From: Devosia insulae DS-56
Lineage (GTDB): Bacteria > Pseudomonadota > Alphaproteobacteria > Rhizobiales > Devosiaceae
Length of the DNA: 41,178 nt
Direction: 5' to 3'
NCBI RefSeq assembly: GCF_000970465.2
Contig: NZ_LAJE02000118.1
Location: 1-41,178, forward strand
This document shows positions 31,708-40,559 of the stretch, piece after piece. Each line of letters starts with the position of its first letter. The first letter of the stretch is position 1. Made by a program: the position numbers and the translations under genes. Under the pieces are notes generated by a model. The model had not been told where the DNA came from and searched no databases. It saw only the letters and a program-made list of their open reading frames with translations.

Positions 31708-33331
31708 CGATCAGCCCCACCAAATCGGCGGCGGCGATCTCGCCGCTGCGGACGCGATCGTCCGCATCCTCTCGCAGTGGCCGGTAGCCGGTCTGCCGCA
31801 GCCGGTCCTGCTGGGCCGGAGAAAGCTCGAGGCTTTGCGCCAGCGCTTCCGACAGCTCGGCATCGAGCGCCAGCAGTTCGCCGATGGCAACCCGGCCGGC
31901 AGTGCCGCTGTGGTTGCAGGGCGCGCAGCCGCTACCAGCGCAATGGGGGCAAAGACGCCGCACCAGCCGCTGCGCCAGCACGCCGCGCAGCACCGCACCG
32001 AGGAGGTATGGCTCGACGCCCATATCGACCAGCCGCGGCACGGCAGCCAGGGCCGAGTTGGTGTGGAGCGTCGCTAGCACCAGGTGGCCGGTAAGCGCCG
32101 CCTGTACGGCGATCTTCGCCGTTTCGGCATCGCGGATTTCACCGACGAGGATGATGTCGGGGTCCTGCCGCAGCAGCGAGCGGAGGACGCGCGGAAAGGT
32201 CAGCCCGATCTTTTCGTCGACCTGGATTTGCGCCGCGCCATCAACGCGGTACTCCACCGGATCCTCGATGGTGACGACGTTGAGGTCGGGGCGGATCAGC
32301 TGTTTCAGCGCCGCATGCAGCGTCGTCGATTTGCCCGAGCCGGTAGGGCCGGTGACGAGGATCAGCCCGTCCGCCGCCGTGAACAGGCCATCGAGCTGGC
32401 GCTGAATAGCCGGGGAGAAGCCGAGCTCGCCCAGCCCCGATACTGCCAGCTCGCGCGACAACAGGCGCAGCACCGCGGCCTCGCCGTGGATATGCGGCAT
32501 GGTGGAGATGCGGATATCGACGGGGCGGCCGGCGACATTGGCGCGGATCCGCCCATCCTGCGGCAGCCGCCGCTCGGAAATATCGAGGCCGGCAAGGATC
32601 TTTAGGCGCGAGATGATGCTGGCGAACTGCCGCGGCTCGGGCGGGGCCTGCTGTGCCAGTTCACCCTGCACCCGAAACAGCATCTCGGCGCCGCCGCGCA
32701 TCGGCCTCAAGTGAATGTCGGAAGCGCCCTGCTCGACCGCGGCGCGCAGCGCATCCTGGACGAAACGGATCACCGGCGCATCGCTCGCGGCATCGCGCAG
32801 CAGCTCGACATCGCCGGTGCTGGCTTCGGCTGCCTCGTCGGCGCCCAGGTTCGCCTCCGGCGCGAAGGCAGCGCCGTAGACATCGGCCATCGCGGCCTCG
32901 AAGCGTTGTCGCGTGATCCGTCGGCGCAGCACCGACCGGCCGGTCTTGAGACTGATCGCCGTGGCGGTGAAATCGTCGAACGGATCGACCATTGCCAGCG
33001 CGAGGGCAGTCCCGGTGGCGCTGAGCGGCAGCGCTCCGGCGGTGGCGAGATAATGCGGGCTCAGCTCGCCGGGCAGCACCGGGGCGCGGGGGAATTCGAC
33101 GGGCAGGGCGTCGGCGACGCCGAACTGCTGGGCCAGCACGTCGCGCAAAGCCGCTTCGGTGAGGAGGCCCAGATCGAGCAGCGCCTGGTCCAGCCGCTTG
33201 TCGGCGATCTCGGCCGCGGCGCGCGCCCGCGCCAGATCATCCGGCCGCACAGCCTCATGCTGCGCCAGAAACGCCGCAAGCCTCGGCGCAAAGACCCGTT
33301 CCGATGCGCCGGGCTGTTGCAGATCCGTCAT
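31697..33331 (-). CDS. gspE: Type II secretion ATPase GspE
   Basis: This 544-residue cytoplasmic ATPase drives pseudopilus assembly. An N-terminal MshEN-type region (LDLGLLTEAALRDVLAQQFGVADALPVEF) is followed by the N2 domain (ASDIHLRPMRGGAEMLFRVQG). The RecA-like core has Walker A LVTGPTGSGKSTTLHA near residue 323, the Asp box EDPVEYRVDGAAQIQVDE, Walker B LLRQDPDIILVGEIRDAETA and the His box LATLHTNSALAAVPRL. A four-cysteine site CPHCAGSGCAPC near residue 460 is shorter than in canonical GspE. The ATG at 33331 overlaps the prepilin-peptidase stop by one base. An in-frame TTG upstream is unneeded. Confidence 0.95.
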   Translation of the reverse strand: MTDLQQPGASERVFAPRLAAFLAQHEAVRPDDLARARAAAEIADKRLDQALLDLGLLTEAALRDVLAQQFGVADALPVEFPRAPVLPGELSPHYLATAGALPLSATGTALALAMVDPFDDFTATAISLKTGRSVLRRRITRQRFEAAMADVYGAAFAPEANLGADEAAEASTGDVELLRDAASDAPVIRFVQDALRAAVEQGASDIHLRPMRGGAEMLFRVQGELAQQAPPEPRQFASIISRLKILAGLDISERRLPQDGRIRANVAGRPVDIRISTMPHIHGEAAVLRLLSRELAVSGLGELGFSPAIQRQLDGLFTAADGLILVTGPTGSGKSTTLHAALKQLIRPDLNVVTIEDPVEYRVDGAAQIQVDEKIGLTFPRVLRSLLRQDPDIILVGEIRDAETAKIAVQAALTGHLVLATLHTNSALAAVPRLVDMGVEPYLLGAVLRGVLAQRLVRRLCPHCAGSGCAPCNHSGTAGRVAIGELLALDAELSEALAQSLELSPAQQDRLRQTGYRPLREDADDRVRSGEIAAADLVGLIDVG

Positions 33332-33801
33332 CAAAAAGGCGACCAACCGCTAATCTTGAGACACCAAAAGCCAAAAAAGCCGGCGCTCAGGAAAGGTCCG
33401 AACGGCAGCGTCATTTGCAACGATACGTTACGCCCAAGGAGTCGCAAGATCAGCGCAGCAACAAGCGCCAGTACTGCACCGACAAATACGACCGGCGCGA
33501 GATTGAGCGGCCCAAGCCACGCGCCGGCGGCAGCGAGCAGCTTGGCATCGCCGAGGCCGAGACCGTCATGGCCGCGGAGCCGGCGGTAAAGGGTGGCGAT
33601 GAGGTAGAAGGCGAGGAAGCCGAGGAGGGCGGCTAGGGTGTGGGGGAGGATTGCACCTGGCTCGAGTGCCAACGTCAGGATCAGGCCTAGTGCGGTCAAC
33701 GGCAGCGTCACGTAGTCCGGCAGCCGGCGGGAGCGGATGTCGATGATGCCGGCAATCATCAATGCGGCTGACAGGATGGCTGTGGCAAGCGGAAGGGGCA
33801 A
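33331..33801 (-). CDS. gspO: Prepilin peptidase (type IV leader peptidase, short form)
   Basis: This 156-residue inner-membrane aspartic peptidase cleaves the leaders of the pseudopilins encoded downstream. Two catalytic aspartates are visible: AGIIDIRSRRLPD near residue 20 and the GxGDxK motif HDGLGLGDAKLLAAAG near residue 80. About five hydrophobic segments are present. It lacks the N-terminal N-methylation and zinc domain of the 280-residue PilD/GspO form, so it looks like TadV/CpaA-type short peptidases. It is the first gene of the T2SS operon and overlaps gspE by one base (TGATG). Confidence 0.88.
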   Translation of the reverse strand: MPLPLATAILSAALMIAGIIDIRSRRLPDYVTLPLTALGLILTLALEPGAILPHTLAALLGFLAFYLIATLYRRLRGHDGLGLGDAKLLAAAGAWLGPLNLAPVVFVGAVLALVAALILRLLGRNVSLQMTLPFGPFLSAGFFGFWCLKISGWSPF

Positions 33802-34146
33802 TTCAGTTCACCAGTGACCTGATCCCGTCGTACGACACCTTTGCGCGCCCTTGTCACGACTCTTTCGGGAGATGCCACCGTCACCGCCGAAACCACGGCG
33901 CGCGTCCGGGTGATCGAGGAAGCGCTCGACGTGTTGTCACAGAACCCGGATTTCGCGCTCCACATCGCCACCCTCGCCTCAACGCCACCTCCGCCCTCCT
34001 GGTCGACCTCCGCCACGCCGACGCAGGCAGAAGCAGGAACAGGCCCTGATGAGCCGCATCCTTACGGCGATGCTGGCGATACCGAAGGTGACGGGGCGCG
34101 GAGGGAAGTGGGTGGATCACGAGTAGAACGCCCCGTGTCCATCGCC
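33802..34146. other. Intergenic region upstream of the T2SS operon
   Basis: This 345-base region lies between the T2SS operon start and the end of the probable immunity gene. It should hold the T2SS promoter on the minus strand, but I find no convincing -35/-10 pair. On the plus strand, pieces of several frames look gene-like without making one frame: VIEEALDVLSQNPDFALHIATLA, then LVDLRHADAGRSRNRP in a different frame, then a 26-codon frame from ATG 34049 ending WVDHE. A decayed plus-strand gene is possible but unidentified. Confidence 0.35.
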
Positions 34147-34581
34147 TCAAATTGCGTCAAACACCCGTCTCTTGACATCCCGCACGAGTGTGACCGCCTC
34201 CGGAAACCTCGATGACGATACTAAGTTGACGATCGAATCCAAATTTTCTCGGACGAACGGAGCCATATCCGCGAGTCCGTCGTAGCTAATTAGGAATCGT
34301 TCCGATTTCGCAATCTGTCTTATTTCATGGCTTGACGGAGGCCGGAAGTACCATCCGATGTCATTTACCGATATGCTCGGAGAATTCGGCTGCAAGGTAC
34401 CAAATTCTAGATCCTGCTCATTAGCTTCCTGCCTGAACGTCCAGAGAATACCCCGAGCGTAAGCTTTGAGATTCTGCTGACGAACTCCAGAATCTAGTAC
34501 CACTATTTCTACGTCTTCGTTCACGCCGATCCTTTGGAAGAATATCCGCACATCGTCGATGAACCCATCAACCAAAGACAT
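34147..34581 (-). CDS. Probable immunity protein for the RHS toxin tip
   Basis: A 144-residue acidic soluble protein of no family I recognise (IDDVRIFFQRIGVNEDVEIVVLDS, ARGILWTFRQEANEQDLEFG, VNDIGWYFRPPSSHEIRQIAK, MAPFVRENLDSIVNLVSSSRF). The ATG at 34581 begins 2 bases after the TAG stop of the RHS gene, with AAGAGGG in the last RHS codons as its ribosome site. A further in-frame ATG at 34590 overlaps the RHS stop. A small acidic protein directly behind a variable RHS tip is the standard place for a cognate immunity gene. Base composition is much less GC-rich than in the T2SS genes, as is usual for tip/immunity pairs acquired by transfer. The function is inferred from position. Confidence 0.7.
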   Translation of the reverse strand: MSLVDGFIDDVRIFFQRIGVNEDVEIVVLDSGVRQQNLKAYARGILWTFRQEANEQDLEFGTLQPNSPSISVNDIGWYFRPPSSHEIRQIAKSERFLISYDGLADMAPFVRENLDSIVNLVSSSRFPEAVTLVRDVKRRVFDAI

Positions 34582-34583
34582 TT

Positions 34584-37500
34584 CTAGCATCCCTCTTGGA
34601 GAAGAGAGCACGTTCTACCTGTAGGAACCGCTACCCATCCGTCACTTGTATTCTTGAATTTGTAACCAGCCTCGCGCAACGCGGCGAGCTCCTTCGCGTA
34701 ACTTTTGCCCAGAGTTCCGTACGGGTCGGAGGTAAGGTAGACGGCCTTCATCTCCTTAATGATGACCTCCTTCATGAAGCGCATGTTGAGATCGGTCGCC
34801 ATTGTTCCGGTAGGGGTCACAATAGAATTGAGGCGGTTCCAGTCAGCATCTGAAAGCTGAAAGTATGCCGCACCACGAGATCGGGCTACCTTTTCGTAGC
34901 TCGATGACGAATTTTCGATGTACCTACCGAGTACTGCGTACGGCGCATCTGCGTTGTGGAAGGCCCTGCCGATGTAGTCCGAGAGATCGCCTGCCAACAG
35001 GCGGGCCTCGATGTTGGCCATTCTTGCCGCTTTGACGGCTCGTGAGAAAGCCACGGCATACTCTGCCGAGCGTCCAGCAATGGAGCCGAGCCCCCCGGAG
35101 GAGAGGGCAACCCCGTCGATCAGGTCCTGGTACGGAGCGATTGCCTCGCCCGGACCCGCCATGATGTTGACCGCTCCGTTGATCGGGGCATTCACGAAGT
35201 CGAGGGTGGGATCCAACCATGGATGAATACTTGAGCAAGGAATGGCACCCGTCCCAGTGGTACACCAAAGGGAATCATGCCCGTTGGGATCGGATTTGTT
35301 GACCGGATCCCCTGCTGAGTACCCGTATCGATCGGTCCCGACTCCTGGATCACTCGGGTCCCACCAGTCTGGCGAGAGGAACCGCCCGAGGCTTGCGTCG
35401 TAGTATCTTGCATGCAGGTAGGTGAGCCCGGTCTCGGGGTCAGTGCGCTCACCGATCCAGCCTTTGGGCTCGGATGGGGAGAGTGGGGCGAGGACGGTTT
35501 CAGTCTGCACGCCGTAGGGCTGATAGACCGAGGCGCGGGTGAGGGCTCCGGATGCATCGGTCACACGGCGGACCGAAGTCAGATGATCACGATGCAGGAC
35601 ATTTATGACGCCGCCGACGCGTTTGACGTCAGTATTGAGGTAGTTGGTGTGGCCACCGGCTGGGTCGATCTCGGTGTCAGGGCCGAGATAGAGCGTGGTG
35701 CCGGAGGCGGCCTGCTTCTTCAGCCGCTCGCCGTCAGGACCATAGAGATAGGTGACGGTGGCGCTGCCCAGGATGACGCTCGTTGGCCGGTTGTCATTGT
35801 CATAGGCGATGGTGCGGTCGGTGACCCCAGAGGTGAGCCGCGAGGTCTGGTTGCCGTTGAGGTCGTAAGCGAAGCTCCAGTTGCCGGCAGTCGAGACCGC
35901 ATGCGGCTGGAAGGCCGAACTGCCCTGGGTCGGGTAGGCATAGGTGCCGACTGACGAGTTGGAGGTCAGCTTGCCGCCAAGATCGTAGGTAAAGCTTTGG
36001 CTTAGCGCTGGGGTGCCGGTGTTGGCGGCATTCAGCAGATGATCAAGGTTGTCATAACCATAGGTCCAGTCCTCGTCGGTGCGGTTGCCGTCGATGCCGG
36101 TGATGCGGCCGGCGAAGTCGCGGGTGTAGGTGTAGGACTGGATGGTGGTGGCGCCCTTGACCGTCGAGACCGTGTTCAGCCACGAGCGGGTGGGCGAGTA
36201 GGTGTAGGTGGTGGTCACGTCATTGGCATAGCTGATGGTCAGCACCGCGCCTTCGGCATTGTAGGTGGTGCCGATGATGGCTCCGGCAAGCGTAATCTGC
36301 TGGCCGGCGGCATTGTAGCCATAGGCACCGGAACCGCTGCCATTGGCGAAGGTCTTGGCGGTGACGCGACCACCGGCGTCATAGGATGTGGTCGCGGTGT
36401 AGGCGACCGTATCGACAGTGCGCACCTCTTTCGCGAGGCGACCGCCGACGTCGTAGTCCGAGGCGACCGACGCATTGTCATTGGCCGCGGTGGTCAGTTG
36501 GCCAACATTGAAGAAGCCGACGCGAGCTTCGTCATAGGTGTTGGTGACGATCTCCTCGTCGGGCAGTCCGACGCCGCTGGTCTTGGTCAGCACCCGACCG
36601 AGACGCTCATAGCTGAAGGCGGTCTGCTGGCTCTTGGCGTCGAGCTGGCTCAGCAGCCGCCCGCCGTCGTCATAGCCATAGCTCCAGGTGCCAAGATCGG
36701 GGTCGGTGCTCGATGTGCGACGACCAAGACTGTCATAGCTGTTGGACCAGCTGTTCCCCATCGGGTCGATGACCGAGACGAGGTTGCCGAGCGGGTCATA
36801 ACTAAAGCTGGTGGTGACGGCAGTAGCGCCGAGATAGCCGATGCGGGCGAGGTGGTTACCGCGGGCATCGGTTGTGATCCGGCTAATCCGGCTCAAGGGA
36901 TCGGTGGTCTTGACGGTCAGTGCACCAGGTACCGACAACGGCGCCTCATAGGCCGTGGCGATGGTCTTGGTATCCGGCAGGGTGATCAGCGTCGGTCGTC
37001 CAAGCACGTCGTACTTGGTGGTGGTCCACTGCACGGTACCACCCTGGAAGTAGGGCAGGCTCTGCTGGTTGGCCGGACCGCGCTTACTGTACTTGGTCTC
37101 GGTGACCACCGGCTGGGCGGCAGCCGTAGCGCCGATGCCGGTGGTCTTGTAGGTGCGACCCAACCCATCGAGGTAGGTTCTCGACCAGATCGGGTTGACC
37201 CCATCGGCTGGGCTACGGGTGGTCTCGACATACTGCGTGGTCGGCGTGCCGATGTTGAGGTAGGCGGTGGTCAGATAATCGGCCGAGGGATAGTCGATGC
37301 GGGTCTCGCGGCAGAGCGCATCGTACTGATAGGTGGTGACCAGGCCATTGCGGTCGGTGCTGGAACTGGGTGCACCGCAGAGCGCATGCCAGCCGGTCAG
37401 AGTCTTCTGCCTCAGGTCCCCGTCGAACCAGAGTGGGTTGCGCTCTTCGACCACGTATTGCTGGGTGGCATCGTAGATGCGACCAGTGCGGTTGCCCAAG

Positions 37501-40500
37501 GGATCGATCTCAGCGGTCTGGTTGCCGACGCTGTCGAACTCGGCAGTCGTTGCAACCCAGCGGCTCTCCGATGCCAGCCACTTTCGCGTTGTGGTCGCGT
37601 GGCCCTTGCTGGGCGGGATGGTGGTAGAGGCAGCACCGTCATAGCGGAACTGCGTCATCTGCAGCAGGGTGTTCGCGGCGTTTCGCAAGGCGACCTGCAC
37701 GGGCTTGCCCACGATATAGGCCGTGAGGTTCAGCTCGTAATCGGACTGCGTGATCAGGTCGTCGACGGTTGACCCGGTGACGCCGAGATCCTTCTCCTCC
37801 AGCAGGTTGGCGTAGCCGTCATAGGTCCACTCCTTGCGGGTGACGGCATTGCCACCGACCAGATAGTCAGTCACCTGCTCGGAGGTCTTATGGGCGGTGA
37901 ACGGTGCCGAAGCCTGGTTCACCACATAGCCGTTCTCAAGCTTTTTCTGGATCTGCCCGTTCGGGGCATAGACTTCGAGCTTCGACAGCGAGCCTGCTGC
38001 CACCGCTTCCTGGCGGTACCAGGCATGTACCCAGGGGCAGGTCGCCTCCCCAGTCTCGCAGGCCAGTTCTGCGGTGACCTTGGCAAAGCCGAGGAACTTG
38101 CGCTCGAACGGATCATACGCTCCGCCCTCATAGGCGTACTTGGTCTTCGAGCTATTGCCGCGACCATCGGCCGTCGTCACCTTCGACACCGCCTGCACCA
38201 CCATCGGCAGGTAGCCGTTGGTCCAGTAGGTCGAGGGCAGGAACTCGACGTCGACCGTCCCGCCGGATGCCAGAGTATGACGCTTCAGCAGGTCGGGGAC
38301 GACGGAGTCCTTGAAGTTGGTTCTGCCCGACGACTCGTTAGGCCCCCAAGCATCGGCTCTACCGTCCCCATTATAGTCGGCGGCAGACGACGCAGAATTG
38401 GCCAGATAGTGATCTGCCCAAGCCATGCTCTGCAGATAAATGTCGATACCTTGACTGCCCGGGATGCCAATATCGAATAGCCCGTCGGCGTTGAAATCGA
38501 GGGGAAATGTATTTCCACTGGGGATGTATCTATCCGACCACTGCCCTCCAACAAATGACGATCCAGTATTGTCGTGCCGCTGTAGGCGACTGCCGACGAT
38601 CCCTCCTAGATCGAGATATCCGTCACCATTCCAGTCACCAAATAGGAAGGTGCTATAGGATGTTATCGCCGATGCAGCCGAAACGATCTCAAAGCCCGTA
38701 CCCGTTGAGAGTCTGATTGTCGACGATGATCCATTAGTGCCCGATCGCACGAGAATATCAGCAAGGCCGTCACCATTCAGGTCAGCTACTTGCCCGGTGG
38801 CGAGGTTGGCCCAGGTTTCTTTTGTGTATCCGCTGCCATTCGACAGAAACATGCTGCCTGCGAGGGCGAAGTCGTCCAGGCCGTCACCAGAAAAATCCCC
38901 GACCAGGGGGTCCCCGGTTACAGGTGAGGTGAACAGCCCCGAAACCGAAGCCGACGCAACAGTTGAGCCGTTCATGTAAAGAACTGCCGCGAACCGCGAG
39001 TTCCAACCGTAGCCGGCCGATGCGAGCTGGGCTTTGTAGGGCGCTCCGGGCATCGGTCCTTCAACCCTACCGATGGCTAAGATGTCTGTTCGGCCATCGC
39101 CATTGAAATCTCCCGTCTTCCAACCTGCAGTTGTCGAGCAGTCTCCCAGAACTCCGCCTAGGCCGTTGAGATTGATCGGAGTTGCTATCGCCGGCGTCGA
39201 CGTGTTGAGCCCTATCGTGATCGAACAGTTGCCCAACCCGACGAAATCCACCTTGCCGTTGCGGTCGAAGTCCCCGAGGTGGGTTCCTCCTGTTGCGGTT
39301 GACGGTTCCGTCGCCGTCGTAGTCGGCGTCGTCTCGGCGGCGGTGTTGGCCGTAACGAGGTCCGAGATTATGGTTCCCATCCGCCTGCTGGTCATGTCCC
39401 AGTAGGTGAAGCTGTCGGCGGGCAGGCTGGTGCCTCCGGTGATGACGCCGGTACCGGCGACGGTGGCATCGGAGCCATGCTGCTTGAAGCTCGACAGCAG
39501 GCTGCGCTTGGTGTCGGGCGAGTAAGTGTAGCCGATCGCATAGGCGCGGATCAGGCTGGTGCCGGTTCTCACCGCGATGGTCTTGAGTCGCTTGGTGGCG
39601 TTGCCGAGCGAGATGCCGGTGGCATAGGTGAAGGTATCGGTGCGGGTCTCCCAGTAGAACTGGATCGAGCTGGTGCCGTAGCCGATGGTGCTGACATAGC
39701 AGGTGGGCAAAGCCGCACAGTCATAGCTGTAGGTGACGGTGTTGCCGTCGGTGTCGGTCACCGACTGCAGCAGCCAGCGGTAGTCGTTGCGGAGCCGTGT
39801 ATCCTCAGTGCCGGAGGGGGCGAAGCTGGCCAGCGCCTTGTAGGTCGAGACGGTGCCGTCGCGCGCGGTCACCTCCCAGCTGTTCAGCGTCGTGTTCCGC
39901 TTGATCCGCTCGTAGGTTTCGTACCGACCTGTGTGGGTGCCGCCCGCTGAGCAGGACGGCGTCTGTCGTGTCACGCCCTCGACCACGCAATCCATCAGCG
40001 TGTTGCCATCGAGCTCGAACGCATCGGTCAAATCGAACCTCGGCAGTCCGCCGCGCGAGGACTTGCGCTCGATCAGCCCGCCACCGCTCATGGTCCAGCC
40101 GACCCCGAGGATGGAGAAGCCATCCCGCGCATGCTGGCGGTTGTCGCCGGAATTGTAGTTGAGGGCGATCCTGGGCGTGATCTCGAAGAAGGGCGGTACC
40201 TCGACCGGCAGCGAGCGGGTGAAGGCGCCGTTGTATGGGGTCTCGGGCGGCTCGAACTTGGCGGATTTCGGTTCGTCGCCGCCGCTCATCAGGCTCATCA
40301 GCCCGGAGCCGGCATTGTTCACATCGTAGGGCGAGACGTTGGCAGCGCCTTCGCCACTGCTCTCCAAAGCCGGAGCGGGGGCCGCTGGCAACCCGGCCAA
40401 AGCCGGTGCTGCTGGAGACGACGTTACTGCGAAGGCTGGAGCAACGGTGGTGAGGCTCAAACTCGCCGCAAACAGCAGCGCCAGGCCCTTACGCACGAAC

Positions 40501-40559
40501 CGCAAAGACGCAAAATCACCCCTGCCGGCGCCACGCGCCGCCACAATAGCGTTCGTCAT
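34584..40559 (-). CDS. Secreted SpvB/FG-GAP/RHS-repeat polymorphic toxin
   Basis: A 1991-residue protein. Residues 1-44 are a long Sec signal peptide (FVRKGLALLFAASLSLTTVA, cleaved after PAFA). About 110-400 is a SpvB/TcB-type N-terminal region (RSLPVEVPPFFEITPRIALN, FSILGVGWTMSGGGLIER). About 425-740 holds at least seven FG-GAP/VCBS calcium loops (DFDRNGKVDF, DFNGDGRTDI, DFSGDGLDDF, DLNGDGLADI, DWNGDGYLDL, DFNADGLFDI, DYNGDGRADA). About 1070-1650 holds YD repeats (YDALCRETRI, YDVLGRPTLI, YDSLGRRTSS, YDDGGRLLSQ). The RHS core ends with GWIGERTDPETGLTYLHARYYDASLGRFLSPD near 1700, then GYSAGDPVNKSDPNGHDSL. A variable tip of about 225 residues follows. The ATG at 40559 has GGGGGAT in front. It is like a TcB-TcC fusion, with no TcA nearby. 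Confidence 0.9.
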   Translation of the reverse strand: MTNAIVAARGAGRGDFASLRFVRKGLALLFAASLSLTTVAPAFAVTSSPAAPALAGLPAAPAPALESSGEGAANVSPYDVNNAGSGLMSLMSGGDEPKSAKFEPPETPYNGAFTRSLPVEVPPFFEITPRIALNYNSGDNRQHARDGFSILGVGWTMSGGGLIERKSSRGGLPRFDLTDAFELDGNTLMDCVVEGVTRQTPSCSAGGTHTGRYETYERIKRNTTLNSWEVTARDGTVSTYKALASFAPSGTEDTRLRNDYRWLLQSVTDTDGNTVTYSYDCAALPTCYVSTIGYGTSSIQFYWETRTDTFTYATGISLGNATKRLKTIAVRTGTSLIRAYAIGYTYSPDTKRSLLSSFKQHGSDATVAGTGVITGGTSLPADSFTYWDMTSRRMGTIISDLVTANTAAETTPTTTATEPSTATGGTHLGDFDRNGKVDFVGLGNCSITIGLNTSTPAIATPINLNGLGGVLGDCSTTAGWKTGDFNGDGRTDILAIGRVEGPMPGAPYKAQLASAGYGWNSRFAAVLYMNGSTVASASVSGLFTSPVTGDPLVGDFSGDGLDDFALAGSMFLSNGSGYTKETWANLATGQVADLNGDGLADILVRSGTNGSSSTIRLSTGTGFEIVSAASAITSYSTFLFGDWNGDGYLDLGGIVGSRLQRHDNTGSSFVGGQWSDRYIPSGNTFPLDFNADGLFDIGIPGSQGIDIYLQSMAWADHYLANSASSAADYNGDGRADAWGPNESSGRTNFKDSVVPDLLKRHTLASGGTVDVEFLPSTYWTNGYLPMVVQAVSKVTTADGRGNSSKTKYAYEGGAYDPFERKFLGFAKVTAELACETGEATCPWVHAWYRQEAVAAGSLSKLEVYAPNGQIQKKLENGYVVNQASAPFTAHKTSEQVTDYLVGGNAVTRKEWTYDGYANLLEEKDLGVTGSTVDDLITQSDYELNLTAYIVGKPVQVALRNAANTLLQMTQFRYDGAASTTIPPSKGHATTTRKWLASESRWVATTAEFDSVGNQTAEIDPLGNRTGRIYDATQQYVVEERNPLWFDGDLRQKTLTGWHALCGAPSSSTDRNGLVTTYQYDALCRETRIDYPSADYLTTAYLNIGTPTTQYVETTRSPADGVNPIWSRTYLDGLGRTYKTTGIGATAAAQPVVTETKYSKRGPANQQSLPYFQGGTVQWTTTKYDVLGRPTLITLPDTKTIATAYEAPLSVPGALTVKTTDPLSRISRITTDARGNHLARIGYLGATAVTTSFSYDPLGNLVSVIDPMGNSWSNSYDSLGRRTSSTDPDLGTWSYGYDDGGRLLSQLDAKSQQTAFSYERLGRVLTKTSGVGLPDEEIVTNTYDEARVGFFNVGQLTTAANDNASVASDYDVGGRLAKEVRTVDTVAYTATTSYDAGGRVTAKTFANGSGSGAYGYNAAGQQITLAGAIIGTTYNAEGAVLTISYANDVTTTYTYSPTRSWLNTVSTVKGATTIQSYTYTRDFAGRITGIDGNRTDEDWTYGYDNLDHLLNAANTGTPALSQSFTYDLGGKLTSNSSVGTYAYPTQGSSAFQPHAVSTAGNWSFAYDLNGNQTSRLTSGVTDRTIAYDNDNRPTSVILGSATVTYLYGPDGERLKKQAASGTTLYLGPDTEIDPAGGHTNYLNTDVKRVGGVINVLHRDHLTSVRRVTDASGALTRASVYQPYGVQTETVLAPLSPSEPKGWIGERTDPETGLTYLHARYYDASLGRFLSPDWWDPSDPGVGTDRYGYSAGDPVNKSDPNGHDSLWCTTGTGAIPCSSIHPWLDPTLDFVNAPINGAVNIMAGPGEAIAPYQDLIDGVALSSGGLGSIAGRSAEYAVAFSRAVKAARMANIEARLLAGDLSDYIGRAFHNADAPYAVLGRYIENSSSSYEKVARSRGAAYFQLSDADWNRLNSIVTPTGTMATDLNMRFMKEVIIKEMKAVYLTSDPYGTLGKSYAKELAALREAGYKFKNTSDGWVAVPTGRTCSLLQEGC

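Noticed and set aside
34584-35275. Aspartic autoprotease site (PxxxxDPxG-type self-cleavage) before the toxin tip
   Set aside because: A DPNG lies at the core end, but I do not see the full conserved pretoxin pattern well enough to claim cleavage.
35400-37700. DNA-level repeats inside the RHS gene as a repeat element
   Set aside because: They are degenerate YD peptide repeats (YDxxGRxxxxxx) within one protein, not a nucleotide repeat family.
36039-37772. Plus-strand open frame of 577 codons inside the RHS gene
   Set aside because: Antisense shadow of the YD-repeat region. The repetition comes from the RHS repeats on the other strand.
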